DNA of 55,418 nt from positions 166,500 to 221,917 of the forward strand of contig JAPOYA010000041.1 in NCBI GenBank assembly GCA_026706815.1. Reading direction: 5' to 3'. This DNA is from Acidimicrobiaceae bacterium. Lineage in GTDB: Bacteria; Actinomycetota; Acidimicrobiia; Acidimicrobiales; Aldehydirespiratoraceae. Below, piece by piece: positions 8,404 to 16,447 of the stretch; the stretch's first letter is position 1; each line of letters opens with the position of its first letter. The position numbers were made by a program, and so were the translations under genes. The notes below the pieces were generated by a model. That model searched no databases, was not told where the DNA came from, and worked only from the letters and a program-made list of their open reading frames with translations.

Positions 8404-9903
8404 ATGACGGCGACCAGCATCCCCGAAGGGAGCGGGCGCAGCGCCGAGGCGGCTCCTTGGGAGTTGGGTGACGCCCTCTTGGAACTGCTCAACGGGTTCA
8501 TCATCGAGTTGCGCGCCGCGGGACTGCCGGTCAGCCTCACCGAGAATCTCGATGCGCTGGAGGCAGTGAAGCACATCCCGATCGGTGACCGCGAGTCCTT
8601 CAAGTACGCCCTGGGCGCCACGTTGGTCAAGCGCCACAACCACTGGAAAGCCTTTGAGACCGTATTCGAGGTGTACTTCTCGTTGCGGGGCAGGGAATAC
8701 GCCATTGGCGAAGACAGCGAACGCCTCGACCTCGAAGACGGTGAACTTGATGACGCCCGGGCCGGGGATCAACAGGGCGCCGGTGGCGCGGGAGAGAACC
8801 TGAGCCCGGAGGAACTAGCGGAGATGCTCTTCCAGTCATTGATGCGCGGCGACTCGCAGATGATGAAGGGAGTTGCCCGCCAGGCGGTTCGCCGGTTCGC
8901 CGGAATGGAACCGGGGAGGCCGGTCGGGGGCACGTACTACCTTTACCGAACGCTGCGCAATCTCGACCTCGACGGGGTCTTGGAGCGGCTTCTGCAGCAG
9001 GCTCAGGACACGCAGGGTGAAGCATCGGAGATGGACCAGCGCCTCTGGCGCGACGAGTATCAGCACCGAATCGGCCGACTCCACAAGGAGATCGAAGCGG
9101 AGATCCGCAGGCGCCTGGTGGCCGACCGCGGCATCGAGGCGATGGCCAAGACCCTCCGCAGGCCGTTGCCTGAAGACGTCGATTTCATGCACGCTTCGCG
9201 CGAGGAAATGGTGAACCTGCGCAAAGCGATCTACCCGTTGACGCGCAAGCTCGCAGCCCGGCTGCAGCGCAAGCGCCGCCACGGACGCAGAGGACCACTC
9301 GATTTTCGTCGTACCGTGCGCGCCTCGCTGAGCTACGGCGGAGTTCCGGTTGAACCGAAGTTCCGAAACCCGAATCCGCACAAACCCGAGATCTTCGTCA
9401 TCGCCGACATCTCCGGATCGGTCGCAGCTTTCGCCCGGTTCACGCTGCACCTCGTTTATGCCATCTCCGGGCAGTTCTCCAGGGTGCGCTCGTTTGTCTT
9501 CATCGACGGGCTCGATGAGGTGACCCCATACTTCGAGGGAGTCGAGGACATCAACGAAGCGGTTCATCGGGTCAACACTGAAGCCGATGTGGTGTGGGTC
9601 GACGGACATTCCGACTACGGCCACGCGCTGGGCGTGTTCTGGCAGAAATACGGCCCCGACATCGGACCCCGAACGTCGGTGATGATCCTCGGCGACGCTC
9701 GCAACAACTACCACGCCGCGGAGAGTTGGATCGTGAAGGAAATGCAGGACAAGGCCCGGCATGTCTATTGGCTGAACCCGGAGCCGCGCAGCTATTGGGA
9801 CACAGGTGATTCAATCGTCGGCGAATATGCCCGGCATTGTGACGGCAGTTTCGAGGTTCGAAACCTCCGCCAACTCGAAGCCTTCGTGGAAAACTTGGTT
9901 TAA
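8404..9903 (+). CDS. VWA-domain protein, CoxE-like
   Basis: The 499-residue protein pairs with the MoxR ATPase just upstream. The N-terminal half is helical and charged, with an acidic linker near residue 105-125. A VWA/CoxE domain occupies about 310-490. Its MIDAS motif is visible as IADISGSVAAF (D-x-S-x-S), and further metal ligands are expected near HSDYGHALGVFW. There is no signal peptide, so it acts in the cytoplasm. Such pairs insert metals or remodel enzymes; here the client is unknown. Confidence 0.8.
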   Translation: MTATSIPEGSGRSAEAAPWELGDALLELLNGFIIELRAAGLPVSLTENLDALEAVKHIPIGDRESFKYALGATLVKRHNHWKAFETVFEVYFSLRGREYAIGEDSERLDLEDGELDDARAGDQQGAGGAGENLSPEELAEMLFQSLMRGDSQMMKGVARQAVRRFAGMEPGRPVGGTYYLYRTLRNLDLDGVLERLLQQAQDTQGEASEMDQRLWRDEYQHRIGRLHKEIEAEIRRRLVADRGIEAMAKTLRRPLPEDVDFMHASREEMVNLRKAIYPLTRKLAARLQRKRRHGRRGPLDFRRTVRASLSYGGVPVEPKFRNPNPHKPEIFVIADISGSVAAFARFTLHLVYAISGQFSRVRSFVFIDGLDEVTPYFEGVEDINEAVHRVNTEADVVWVDGHSDYGHALGVFWQKYGPDIGPRTSVMILGDARNNYHAAESWIVKEMQDKARHVYWLNPEPRSYWDTGDSIVGEYARHCDGSFEVRNLRQLEAFVENLV

Positions 9904-9920
9904 CGCGTAGAGAACCTGGT

Positions 9921-11285
9921 TCAGCGCCCGAGCGTCGGCGTGACGTCGGACTGCAGAAGTTCAGCGACCCGGAACGCCAGATCGACAGATTGGCGGCCGT
10001 TCAGCCGAGGGTCGCACATCGTTTCGTAGGCCCGTTCCAAGTCGTCGTCGACCAGATCATCGGATCCGCCGAGGCACTCGGTCACGGGATCGCCGGTCAA
10101 CTCGACGTGGACTCCTCCAGGATGGGTGCCCTCGGATTCGTGCGCACCGAAGAAGCTGACGATCTCGCTGAGAACATCGTCGAAATGGCGGGTCTTGCGT
10201 CCGCCTTCAGAGGTGTAGGTGTTGCCGTGCATGGGATCACACGCCCACACGACCGGGTGGGCCGCTTCACGCACGGCTGCGAGCAACGGGGGGAGGCCAT
10301 CGGTGATCCTGCCGGCGCCCATGCGGCTGATGAGCGTGAGCTTGCCGGGTATCCGATCGGGGTTGAGAGCCTCGCACAGTCCTAGTGCTTCGTCGGCTGT
10401 GGCTGTGGGCCCGAGCTTGCATCCGAGCGGATTGCCGACGCCGCGCAGGAACTCCACATGGGCGCCGTCCAGCTCGCGGGTGCGCTCGCCGACCCAGAGC
10501 ATGTGCGCGGAGCAGTCGTACCAGTCGCCTGTGAGAGAGTCGCGTCGGGTCAGCGCCTCTTCGTAGTTGAGCAGCAGGGCTTCGTGACTGGTGAAGAGGT
10601 CGACCTCGTGAAGGGCGGGAACGGTATTGGAGTCAAGCCCGCAAGCCGCCATGAAGCGCAGCGCGCGATCAATTTCGTCGGCCATCTGGGCATAGCGCTC
10701 GCCTGCTGGTGAGGAAGCGACGAAGTCTCGATTCCAGCTGGACACTTGGTTCAGGTCTGCGTATCCGCCGCGTGTGAATGCGCGCAGGAGGTTCAGGGTG
10801 GAAGCCGCCCGGTGGTAGGCGGTGAGGAGGCGCTGCGGGTCCGGACGGCGCTCGTCGACAGTGAAGCCTACGTCGTTGACGATCTGGCCGAGGAACGATG
10901 GCAGCTCGGTCTCGCCCTGGGTTTCGGTCGGGTTGGAGCGCGGCTTGGCGAACTGTCCCGCGATCCGGCCGACTTTCACAAGGGGAGTGCCGCCCGAGTA
11001 TGTGAGCACGATCGCCATTTGGAGGATGACTCGGAGCTTGTCTCGGATCGAATCTGTCGAACTGTCGAATGATTCGGCGCAGTCGCCGGCCTGGAGCAGA
11101 AAAGCGTTGCCATCGACGACCCTTGCGAGCCGGCTCGTGAGGTTGCGGGCTTCGCCTGCAAAAACGAGCGGCGGCTGGTCCGCGAGGATTTTCTGTACTC
11201 GTTCGAGTTCGGCGTCATCAGGCCAGTCGGGTTGATGCTTGGCGGGGAAATTCCGCCAACTGCCGGGATTCCAGTTGTTGTTCAC
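9921..11285 (-). CDS. aroG: 3-deoxy-7-phosphoheptulonate synthase, class II
   Basis: This is the plant/mycobacterial type DAHP synthase, first enzyme of the shikimate pathway. Visible family motifs are ADQPPLVFAGEARNL, FLLQAGDCAESF, the KVGRIAGQFAKPRS block, and CDPMHGNTYTSEGGRKTR near the end. From the GTG at 11285 it has 454 residues, the usual size. That start gives NNNWNPGSWR, the family's common N-terminus; the frame is also open to a TTG at 11321, which would add 12 residues. No Shine-Dalgarno decides between them. No other aro gene is adjacent. Confidence 0.93.
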   Translation of the reverse strand: MNNNWNPGSWRNFPAKHQPDWPDDAELERVQKILADQPPLVFAGEARNLTSRLARVVDGNAFLLQAGDCAESFDSSTDSIRDKLRVILQMAIVLTYSGGTPLVKVGRIAGQFAKPRSNPTETQGETELPSFLGQIVNDVGFTVDERRPDPQRLLTAYHRAASTLNLLRAFTRGGYADLNQVSSWNRDFVASSPAGERYAQMADEIDRALRFMAACGLDSNTVPALHEVDLFTSHEALLLNYEEALTRRDSLTGDWYDCSAHMLWVGERTRELDGAHVEFLRGVGNPLGCKLGPTATADEALGLCEALNPDRIPGKLTLISRMGAGRITDGLPPLLAAVREAAHPVVWACDPMHGNTYTSEGGRKTRHFDDVLSEIVSFFGAHESEGTHPGGVHVELTGDPVTECLGGSDDLVDDDLERAYETMCDPRLNGRQSVDLAFRVAELLQSDVTPTLGR

Positions 11286-11360
11286 GTGACAAGTTTGCTG
11301 TAGCTGATCGACGAGTTCCAACTAATTTCGCCTGAACGACGACGATCCTTGGAAACGCTC

Positions 11361-11398
11361 AAAACAAACCGGGACTCCCGCCGATCGGCGAGAGCCCC
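11361..11398 (-). terminator. Intrinsic terminator of the sigma factor gene
   Basis: Read on the minus strand, a 13-bp stem with two G-T wobble pairs and a very short loop (11371-11398) is followed by a T-rich tract with six T's in ten bases (11361-11370). It sits about 30 nt after the sigma factor stop codon. This is the clearest intrinsic terminator I see in the window. Confidence 0.75.
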
Positions 11399-11428
11399 AG
11401 TGGGTTGTTGGGTTGTGATGACAGGATA

Positions 11429-12268
11429 CTACGCCACGCCCACCGCGTCCACACTATTGTGGGCGTGCTCCCGTACGGAATTGATGGCCCGCTTGACGAG
11501 TCGGCGGGCTGCTTCGGCGGTGACTCCGAGATCTTCGCCAACTTCGCGATAGGAGCGTTTGCGTCCGTCGCCGAGGCCGAAACGCTGTTCAACGGCGTAC
11601 TTTGCCCGCTCGTCGAGAATGTCGAGCAGACCGGTGACCATCTCCTCCTCAGCTTTGGCCATAACCTCGACCTCGGGGCCCGGGTTCGAGTCGGGCAGAA
11701 GGTCGACGAGTTCGTTGGAGTCGTCGTCACCGATGGTGCGGTCGAGGCTGGTGGGGGTGGTCAGGCGATGAAGGCGGGCGTGCTCATCGTCGAGTTCGTC
11801 GCCGTCGCCGGACACCGCACGCAGGGCAGCGCGCAAGCTGGCGGACCGGTCACCTGGCAGACGAACCAGGCTGGCTTTCTGATCAAGCGCACGGCCGATG
11901 GCCTGACGGATCCAGAAGGTCGCATATGTTGAGAACTTGAACCCTTTGCGCCAGTCGAACTTGTCGACAGCGTGCTCGAGGCCGAGGTTTCCTTCTTGGA
12001 TAAGGTCGAGCAGTTCCATGCCGGGAGGCAGTGGATAGCGGCGGGCAACGCTCACCACGAGGCGAAGGTTCGCTCGGATGAAGCGGTCCTTTGCGGCTGC
12101 GGCTTTGCGAATGGCCCGGTCGAGCTCCACGCCCGTTTCGCCGTTGTCTTTGCGGGCTTGGGCTTCGGTGCCTTTCTCTATGATCTGGGAGAGCTGGCGC
12201 TCTTCTTGCGCATTGAGCAGACCTACTGCGCCGATTTCGTTTAGATATTGTCCTACAGAATCACTCAT
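11429..12268 (-). CDS. RNA polymerase sigma-70 family factor (group 2-like)
   Basis: From the ATG at 12268 the protein has 279 residues with regions 1.2 (DSVGQYLNEIG), 2 (NLRLVVSVARRY, LIQEGNLGL, FKFSTYATFWIRQAI), 3, and 4 (RSYREVGEDLGVTAEAARRLVKRAI). It lacks the long N-terminal region 1.1, so it looks like an alternative or SigB-class group 2 sigma. Region 2.4 is close to the housekeeping consensus, so it should read similar -10 boxes. In region 2.2 NLGLEHAV replaces the common NLGLMRAV. The frame stays open to 12466; a longer form starting near 12420 is possible and would add a Gln/Pro-rich tail. A strong terminator follows. Confidence 0.88.
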   Translation of the reverse strand: MSDSVGQYLNEIGAVGLLNAQEERQLSQIIEKGTEAQARKDNGETGVELDRAIRKAAAAKDRFIRANLRLVVSVARRYPLPPGMELLDLIQEGNLGLEHAVDKFDWRKGFKFSTYATFWIRQAIGRALDQKASLVRLPGDRSASLRAALRAVSGDGDELDDEHARLHRLTTPTSLDRTIGDDDSNELVDLLPDSNPGPEVEVMAKAEEEMVTGLLDILDERAKYAVEQRFGLGDGRKRSYREVGEDLGVTAEAARRLVKRAINSVREHAHNSVDAVGVA

Positions 12269-12521
12269 GAATCTCATTCGATGGGAGCGGCGCACGCGCT
12301 TTTCCCGGTTGTGCAGGCCGAAGGCCTGGGGGCTGTACTGGGGGGCGGGCTGAGGTGCCGATTGCTCGCGATTGTCTTGAATTCGCGCCGCGTTCCGGCC
12401 TAGCCGTAAGCTATTAGACACCATTCTGATCGAGATGTCACGAAGTTCCGGTATGACTTCTGTCACGTCTATGGCAGCGCGCAGTTTGGCGGCCCGGCTG
12501 TTGTACGCAGGCGCGCAACCC

Positions 12522-12527
12522 TAGACT
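12522..12527 (+). promoter_or_regulatory. -10 box of nadD (TAGACT)
   Basis: TAGACT is 7 nt before the nadD GTG, with no Shine-Dalgarno between. A second TAGACT occurs just inside the gene. The spacing predicts a leaderless mRNA. Confidence 0.45.
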
Positions 12528-12534
12528 CTCGGGC

Positions 12535-13173
12535 GTGCCTAGACTCCCGGGCGTAGAACGCGCTACACGTCAGCGAATCGGGGTGTTCGGCGGAACCTTC
12601 GACCCGCTCCACCTCGGTCACCTGGCGATTGCTCTGGAAGTGCGGCATCAACTGGAACTGGATCGTATGTTGCTGGTGGTGGCCAACGATCCTTGGCAGA
12701 AGACTGTTTTCAACTCTGTGACGCCGGTGAGTATCCGTTTTGAGATGGTCGAGGCCGCGGTTGCGGCTGTGAACGAGTCGATCGGCTCGACGGTTTTGGA
12801 GGCGAGTGATCACGAGGTTCGGCGCGGCGGAGAAACCTACACGGCCGACACGCTCGCCGCGCTGGCCACCGAGACAGGCGGTGCGGAACTGTTTGTTGTC
12901 GTCGGCTCTGACATAGCCGCGAGCCTCGACACCTGGGAGCGCCCCGACGAGGTCCGTGAACTGGCCACCACGGTTGTGGCGGAACGCGGTGGCAGCGCCG
13001 GCGGCCGCCCCCCGCAGGGCTGGGACCATGTGGTGGTCGCGGCGCCGGCCTTGGAGATCTCCTCCACCGACGTCCGCAATCGTTTCAGGAACGGACGGCC
13101 GACCGAGGCGCTGGTTCCGCCCCGGGTGGTCGATTGCGTGCGGTCGCATGGGCTCTATGGGAGCGCTCGGTGA
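12535..13173 (+). CDS. nadD: Nicotinate-mononucleotide adenylyltransferase
   Basis: The 212-residue enzyme adenylates nicotinate mononucleotide in NAD synthesis. It has the nucleotidyltransferase signature GVFGGTFDPLHLGHL (about 14-28) and the second motif IS-T-x-[IV]-R near the end (ISSTDVRNRF). The GTG start at 12535 is close behind a -10 box. The next gene starts inside the last codons (GTGA overlap), so nadD, the LytR_C protein and rsfS form one operon, a common actinobacterial order. Confidence 0.93.
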   Translation: MPRLPGVERATRQRIGVFGGTFDPLHLGHLAIALEVRHQLELDRMLLVVANDPWQKTVFNSVTPVSIRFEMVEAAVAAVNESIGSTVLEASDHEVRRGGETYTADTLAALATETGGAELFVVVGSDIAASLDTWERPDEVRELATTVVAERGGSAGGRPPQGWDHVVVAAPALEISSTDVRNRFRNGRPTEALVPPRVVDCVRSHGLYGSAR

Positions 13174-14447
13174 GTTCTGCCACTCAGACAGCGGATCTCG
13201 AACCGCGACTCCGCGATCTGGACGACAACCACAGAGTCGAGGCCCCGGCGGTCCGCGTCCGGCGCAAGCGTCCGGCGCCGAGTCCTCATCCTTTTTGGGG
13301 GTTGGTCTTTCCTTTCCTGGTGGTTGCCGCGGCTGCGCTGGTGTTCGCGGTCTGGCGTGATGGAACCAGGCTGGTCCTCGAGTCCAATGACGGCGAGCGG
13401 ATCGAGACGATCACCGACCCGGCGGCGCCGGGATATCGAGCGTTCGTCGACCCCACACCGACCATGCTCATCGCCCATGTCACCGATGCCGGCGGACTGG
13501 TCGGGATAACGGTTCTGGCTCGGACTGCGTTGGACCAGGGCGGCACCGCAGTTTTGATAAGCGCCGAGCTGCTTCTGGAGCCGACCGATGATCCTGCCGA
13601 TGCCGTCTTCGTGCGCGAGCTCCACGCAGCCGAAGGTTTGGAGGGTCTGAGTCGGGGAGTGGGTGATCTCTTCGGTTTCGGCTTCAGGGAGACGCTGGAG
13701 ATCACAACCTCAGAACTGAGCGGCTGGTTGCGTCTCGTGGAACCGCTTCCGGTGGTGCTCAATGACGATCTCGTGTCCGTCGATGCGTCGGGACTCGTGG
13801 ACGTTGAGTATCCGGCAGGGAACCGTGCCTTGACCGGGGCCGATGCCGCCAATGTCTACGGTTGGCTCAACGACGGCGAGTTCGACTTGAACCGCACCCA
13901 GCGCCAGGTCGAATTGTGGGAGTTGTGGCTGTCTCTGGTCGGCCGTGCCGAAGATCTGAACGCGGCCACACTGCCGTTCGAGGATGGGCTGTCTCCTTAT
14001 CTTCGGTCTCTGGGCGTCGGCACTCGTCAGTTGGAGGTGCTGCCTTTGGCCGCGGTGTCGTTCGGAGGCGATGATCCGCCGTTCTATGCCCAGACCGACG
14101 AACAGAAGGAGCAGCTCGAGAGTCTTGCGCGTGAGATGGTGCCGCTGCCGATCGGGTCGCATCTAGGGGCTCGTCCGACCGTGAGCCTGCTTGACGGCAG
14201 TGGCGCGGGCTCTCCGCGGGACGCATTGCTTCCGGTTCTCGTCGACGCGGGTGCTGAAGTCACCGTCATCGGCAATGCCCGAGCCTTCGGGGTCGCTGAG
14301 ACGACGGTGGCCTATCACGTGCCTGATCGCCAACAGGCCGCGATTGCGCTGGCTGATGCGATTGGAGCCTCGGTGAGATTCGTCGAGGACTCCGAGCAGC
14401 CGGCCGACCTCACTGTCATCGTCGGTCTGGACCGGGTCGGCTCGTGA
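13170..14447 (+). CDS. Membrane-anchored protein with LytR C-terminal domain
   Basis: The 425-residue protein starts at a GTG that overlaps the nadD stop by 4 nt. A basic cytoplasmic N-terminus (to about 42) is followed by one transmembrane helix (FWGLVFPFLVVAAAALVFAV). The rest should be outside. The C-terminal 90 residues match the LytR_C domain: TVSLLDGSGAGSPRDALLPVLVDAGAEV, then AFGVAETTVAYH. No LytR-CpsA-Psr catalytic domain is obvious in the middle, although the position between nadD and rsfS is typical for LytR-like genes. A cell-envelope role is likely but not proven. It overlaps rsfS by 4 nt. Confidence 0.75.
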   Translation: MSSATQTADLEPRLRDLDDNHRVEAPAVRVRRKRPAPSPHPFWGLVFPFLVVAAAALVFAVWRDGTRLVLESNDGERIETITDPAAPGYRAFVDPTPTMLIAHVTDAGGLVGITVLARTALDQGGTAVLISAELLLEPTDDPADAVFVRELHAAEGLEGLSRGVGDLFGFGFRETLEITTSELSGWLRLVEPLPVVLNDDLVSVDASGLVDVEYPAGNRALTGADAANVYGWLNDGEFDLNRTQRQVELWELWLSLVGRAEDLNAATLPFEDGLSPYLRSLGVGTRQLEVLPLAAVSFGGDDPPFYAQTDEQKEQLESLAREMVPLPIGSHLGARPTVSLLDGSGAGSPRDALLPVLVDAGAEVTVIGNARAFGVAETTVAYHVPDRQQAAIALADAIGASVRFVEDSEQPADLTVIVGLDRVGS

Positions 14448-14827
14448 GCGGGGGCGCCGAGGACCGTCTCAAGTGGGTGCGGCGCGCAGCGGTCGCCGCG
14501 GACGACAAGAAGGCGATCGACACTCTGATCATCGATGTGGGTGATGTGCTGGCGGTCACGGACCATTTCGTGATCACCAGCGCGGCCAACTCCCGTCAGG
14601 TCAATGCCGTTGTCGATGCTATCGAAGAGGAGATCCGAGTGGCGGGCGGACCCTCTCCTGTGCGTGTCGAGGGCAAGCAGGAGCGGGAATGGGTGCTGAT
14701 GGACTATGGCGCTTTCGTCGTGCATGTTTTCCGCTCAGACCAGCGCGACTTCTACCAACTTGAACGCCTTTGGGGTGACCGCCCCCGTGTTGACTGGACC
14801 GCAGCGATCCCATCCAACCCCGAGTAA
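14444..14827 (+). CDS. rsfS: Ribosomal silencing factor RsfS
   Basis: The 127-residue protein binds L14 on the 50S subunit and blocks subunit joining during starvation. Family motifs are DDKKAIDTLIIDV, DHFVITSAANSRQVNAV, EGKQEREWVLMDYG and VVHVF. It starts at a GTG overlapping the previous stop and is the last gene of the nadD operon. Five bases after its stop codon begins a copy of the tRNA-Ala 3' end, the left edge of an inserted islet. Confidence 0.93.
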   Translation: MSGGAEDRLKWVRRAAVAADDKKAIDTLIIDVGDVLAVTDHFVITSAANSRQVNAVVDAIEEEIRVAGGPSPVRVEGKQEREWVLMDYGAFVVHVFRSDQRDFYQLERLWGDRPRVDWTAAIPSNPE

Positions 14828-14831
14828 ACAG

Positions 14832-14851
14832 GTTGTGGAGCTAAGCGGAAT
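14832..14851. repeat. Left att-like copy of the tRNA-Ala 3' end
   Basis: This 20-bp segment matches 18054-18073, at and just beyond the 3' end of the tRNA-Ala gene, at 19 of 20 positions and in the same orientation. It begins 5 nt after the rsfS stop. This is the pattern left by tRNA-targeted integration: the far end of the insert keeps a copy of the tRNA 3' end. Confidence 0.6.
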
Positions 14852-14900
14852 GCCCCGCGTTGCTCATCCGTGCCAGCCCCTTCCAATTTGTAACGTCGGC
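14852..14900. other. Short stretch without a recognised gene
   Basis: I see no gene or clear structure between the left repeat and the end of the AbiEii-like reading frame. Confidence 0.4.
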
Positions 14901-15314
14901 CCTAGTGGGCTGTGCGGATCCGGCTTCCGACGATTCGTACGTCGAATAAGAGTGTTGCGTTGGCTGGTTGAGTGTCTAGGTCGGCGAGAAGCTCGAACTT
15001 GATGATTGTTCCGACCGGTCGGGGTCGATCGTCCACCGCCACACGTGTTGACTGTCGGGCTCGAAGCCGACGTCGTCGAGCGCTTGTTCTAGCCGTGCGG
15101 CATTGACGGAGCCACTGGCGATTTCGAGGTCTACTTGGACGTCGACGTCTGTGGTGCCTGCGTGTCCGAATGCGCTCTCGACGCAGAGGAGATCTGGGAC
15201 GAGGCCACCGAGGAGCACGAACTCGGGTCGCTGTCCGTAGGAGTGGACCACTCGGACTAGGGCGGCTTCGGCTGCTGCTCGAGCTGCGCGGGAGCGGTCT
15301 TCAGCTTGCGGCAA
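14901..15314 (-). pseudogene. AbiEii-like nucleotidyltransferase toxin, frameshifted and truncated
   Basis: Read on the minus strand, the 5' part encodes a nucleotidyltransferase start: EFVLLGGLVPDLLC, then HAGTTDVDVQVDLEIA with the D-x-D metal site, then FEPDSQHVWRW. After TIDPDR the frame is lost. The next frame continues the family sequence (GTIIKFELLADLD, then QPANATLLFDV) and stops at 14901. One missing base near 15011-15020 explains the switch. The expected C-terminal half is absent, cut near the left repeat. A TTG at 15314, overlapping the upstream antitoxin gene by 14 nt, is the likely start. Such proteins are toxins of type IV AbiE-like systems. Confidence 0.6.
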
Positions 15315-16338
15315 CGGTCTCTCGCAGGTGTTCGGCGGCCTTCTCGCCGCGCACGCCGATGGTCCGGAGGTCAGCGAAAACGCGGGGCCAAGGAGCGACA
15401 CGGAGGTCGCTGGCTGTGGTGGCGAGTCTGTTGGCAGTGACGGTGGGGAACGGGCGGAGGGTTAGTCGGCCACCGTCGATGGGTTTGAGTCCTGTGCTGC
15501 CGGCGACGGCATTCAGGTCGAGTTGCGTCGCCGCGTCTACGTAGACGTCGAGCTTGGCGACGCGGCCGATGAGTGGGGCGAGTACTGCAGCTGCTGCAAG
15601 GCCGGTGGCGGCCCAGTCGGTGCCGTGTTCGTTCCAGCGGTCGCCGATCGTGGCCAGTTCCCCGATGGGGTCTCGCCCGAGGATGGCGACGGTCATCTGG
15701 AATCGGTCGAAGTTGGCGTTCGCGGCGGTTGCATAGCTCTCTAGGAGTTGGTCGGTGTCGGTGATCGAGCGCGCAGAGTTCCGGCCTCGTTCAGCATCGG
15801 TGGTGAGTAGTCCTTCGACAGTGAGGAAGCGGAGCGCCTTGGTGCAACTCCCGATTGAGAGGCCGGTTGCATCGTGGGTAGCGGAGACTGTCGGCTTGGT
15901 TCCGCAGATGAGCGCTTCGGCGACCGCGAGTGCCGAGTTCGTCCAGCGCAGGTTCGGCTGTGGCTTGGTGGGTTGTCCGGTGTGGGAGATGACGAGGGTT
16001 CGTGTGGTGATCTCCGCGGCGCCGGTTTCATCGACCCATCCGACTCCGGCGTCGCTCAGGATGTTGCGGGCGCCTGGGGAGAGGTGGCGGGCGACGACGA
16101 GGACGGGCATGTTGGCGGGATGTTGGCGGATTGTTGTCAGGCAGTTCTGTGCTCTACCGAGTGAGCCCTCGCCGATCCACATAATCTGGAAGGGCTGGCC
16201 GGCGATGACGAGATCGACTCTGGGATCGCCGGGTGCCCGAATCGCCTCAACGCTCGCTGAGCGCGGGAGGACTTGGAGAACGGCTCGCTCGGCGCGGTGC
16301 TTGGTTGCGTCGGTGTGCGCTTCGCTTGCGACCATCAT
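15301..16338 (-). CDS. AbiEi-like winged-HTH antitoxin/regulator
   Basis: The 345-residue protein has no recognised enzyme motif. A winged-helix region lies at about 130-190 (WTNSALAVAEALICG, then SIGSCTKALRFL and VEGLLTTD). The order, antitoxin then nucleotidyltransferase with overlapping ends, is that of AbiEi/AbiEii pairs. The start is an ATG at 16338 preceded by GAGG at 5 nt; the frame is open to a TTG at 16353. A perfect inverted repeat 20 nt upstream is a good candidate for its own operator, since AbiEi proteins bind promoter inverted repeats. It seems intact while its toxin partner is broken. The family call is moderate. Confidence 0.55.
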   Translation of the reverse strand: MMVASEAHTDATKHRAERAVLQVLPRSASVEAIRAPGDPRVDLVIAGQPFQIMWIGEGSLGRAQNCLTTIRQHPANMPVLVVARHLSPGARNILSDAGVGWVDETGAAEITTRTLVISHTGQPTKPQPNLRWTNSALAVAEALICGTKPTVSATHDATGLSIGSCTKALRFLTVEGLLTTDAERGRNSARSITDTDQLLESYATAANANFDRFQMTVAILGRDPIGELATIGDRWNEHGTDWAATGLAAAAVLAPLIGRVAKLDVYVDAATQLDLNAVAGSTGLKPIDGGRLTLRPFPTVTANRLATTASDLRVAPWPRVFADLRTIGVRGEKAAEHLRETVAAS

Positions 16339-16358
16339 CAATACCTCAGCCAATAAGG

Positions 16359-16383
16359 ATACTTCACTATCAGAGTGAAGTAT
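16359..16383. promoter_or_regulatory. Inverted repeat, likely operator of the AbiEi-like gene
   Basis: Perfect 10-bp arms (ATACTTCACT and AGTGAAGTAT) are separated by 5 nt. The site lies just upstream of the AbiEi-like start and within an AT-rich patch that would hold its promoter. Autoregulation through such repeats is known for AbiEi. Confidence 0.55.
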
Positions 16384-16447
16384 AGAGATTTAGCGAAGAT
16401 TTTTGCTGTGGAGCTAGAGGCTTCGGCACCGGCTGGTTGTAGCGGAG

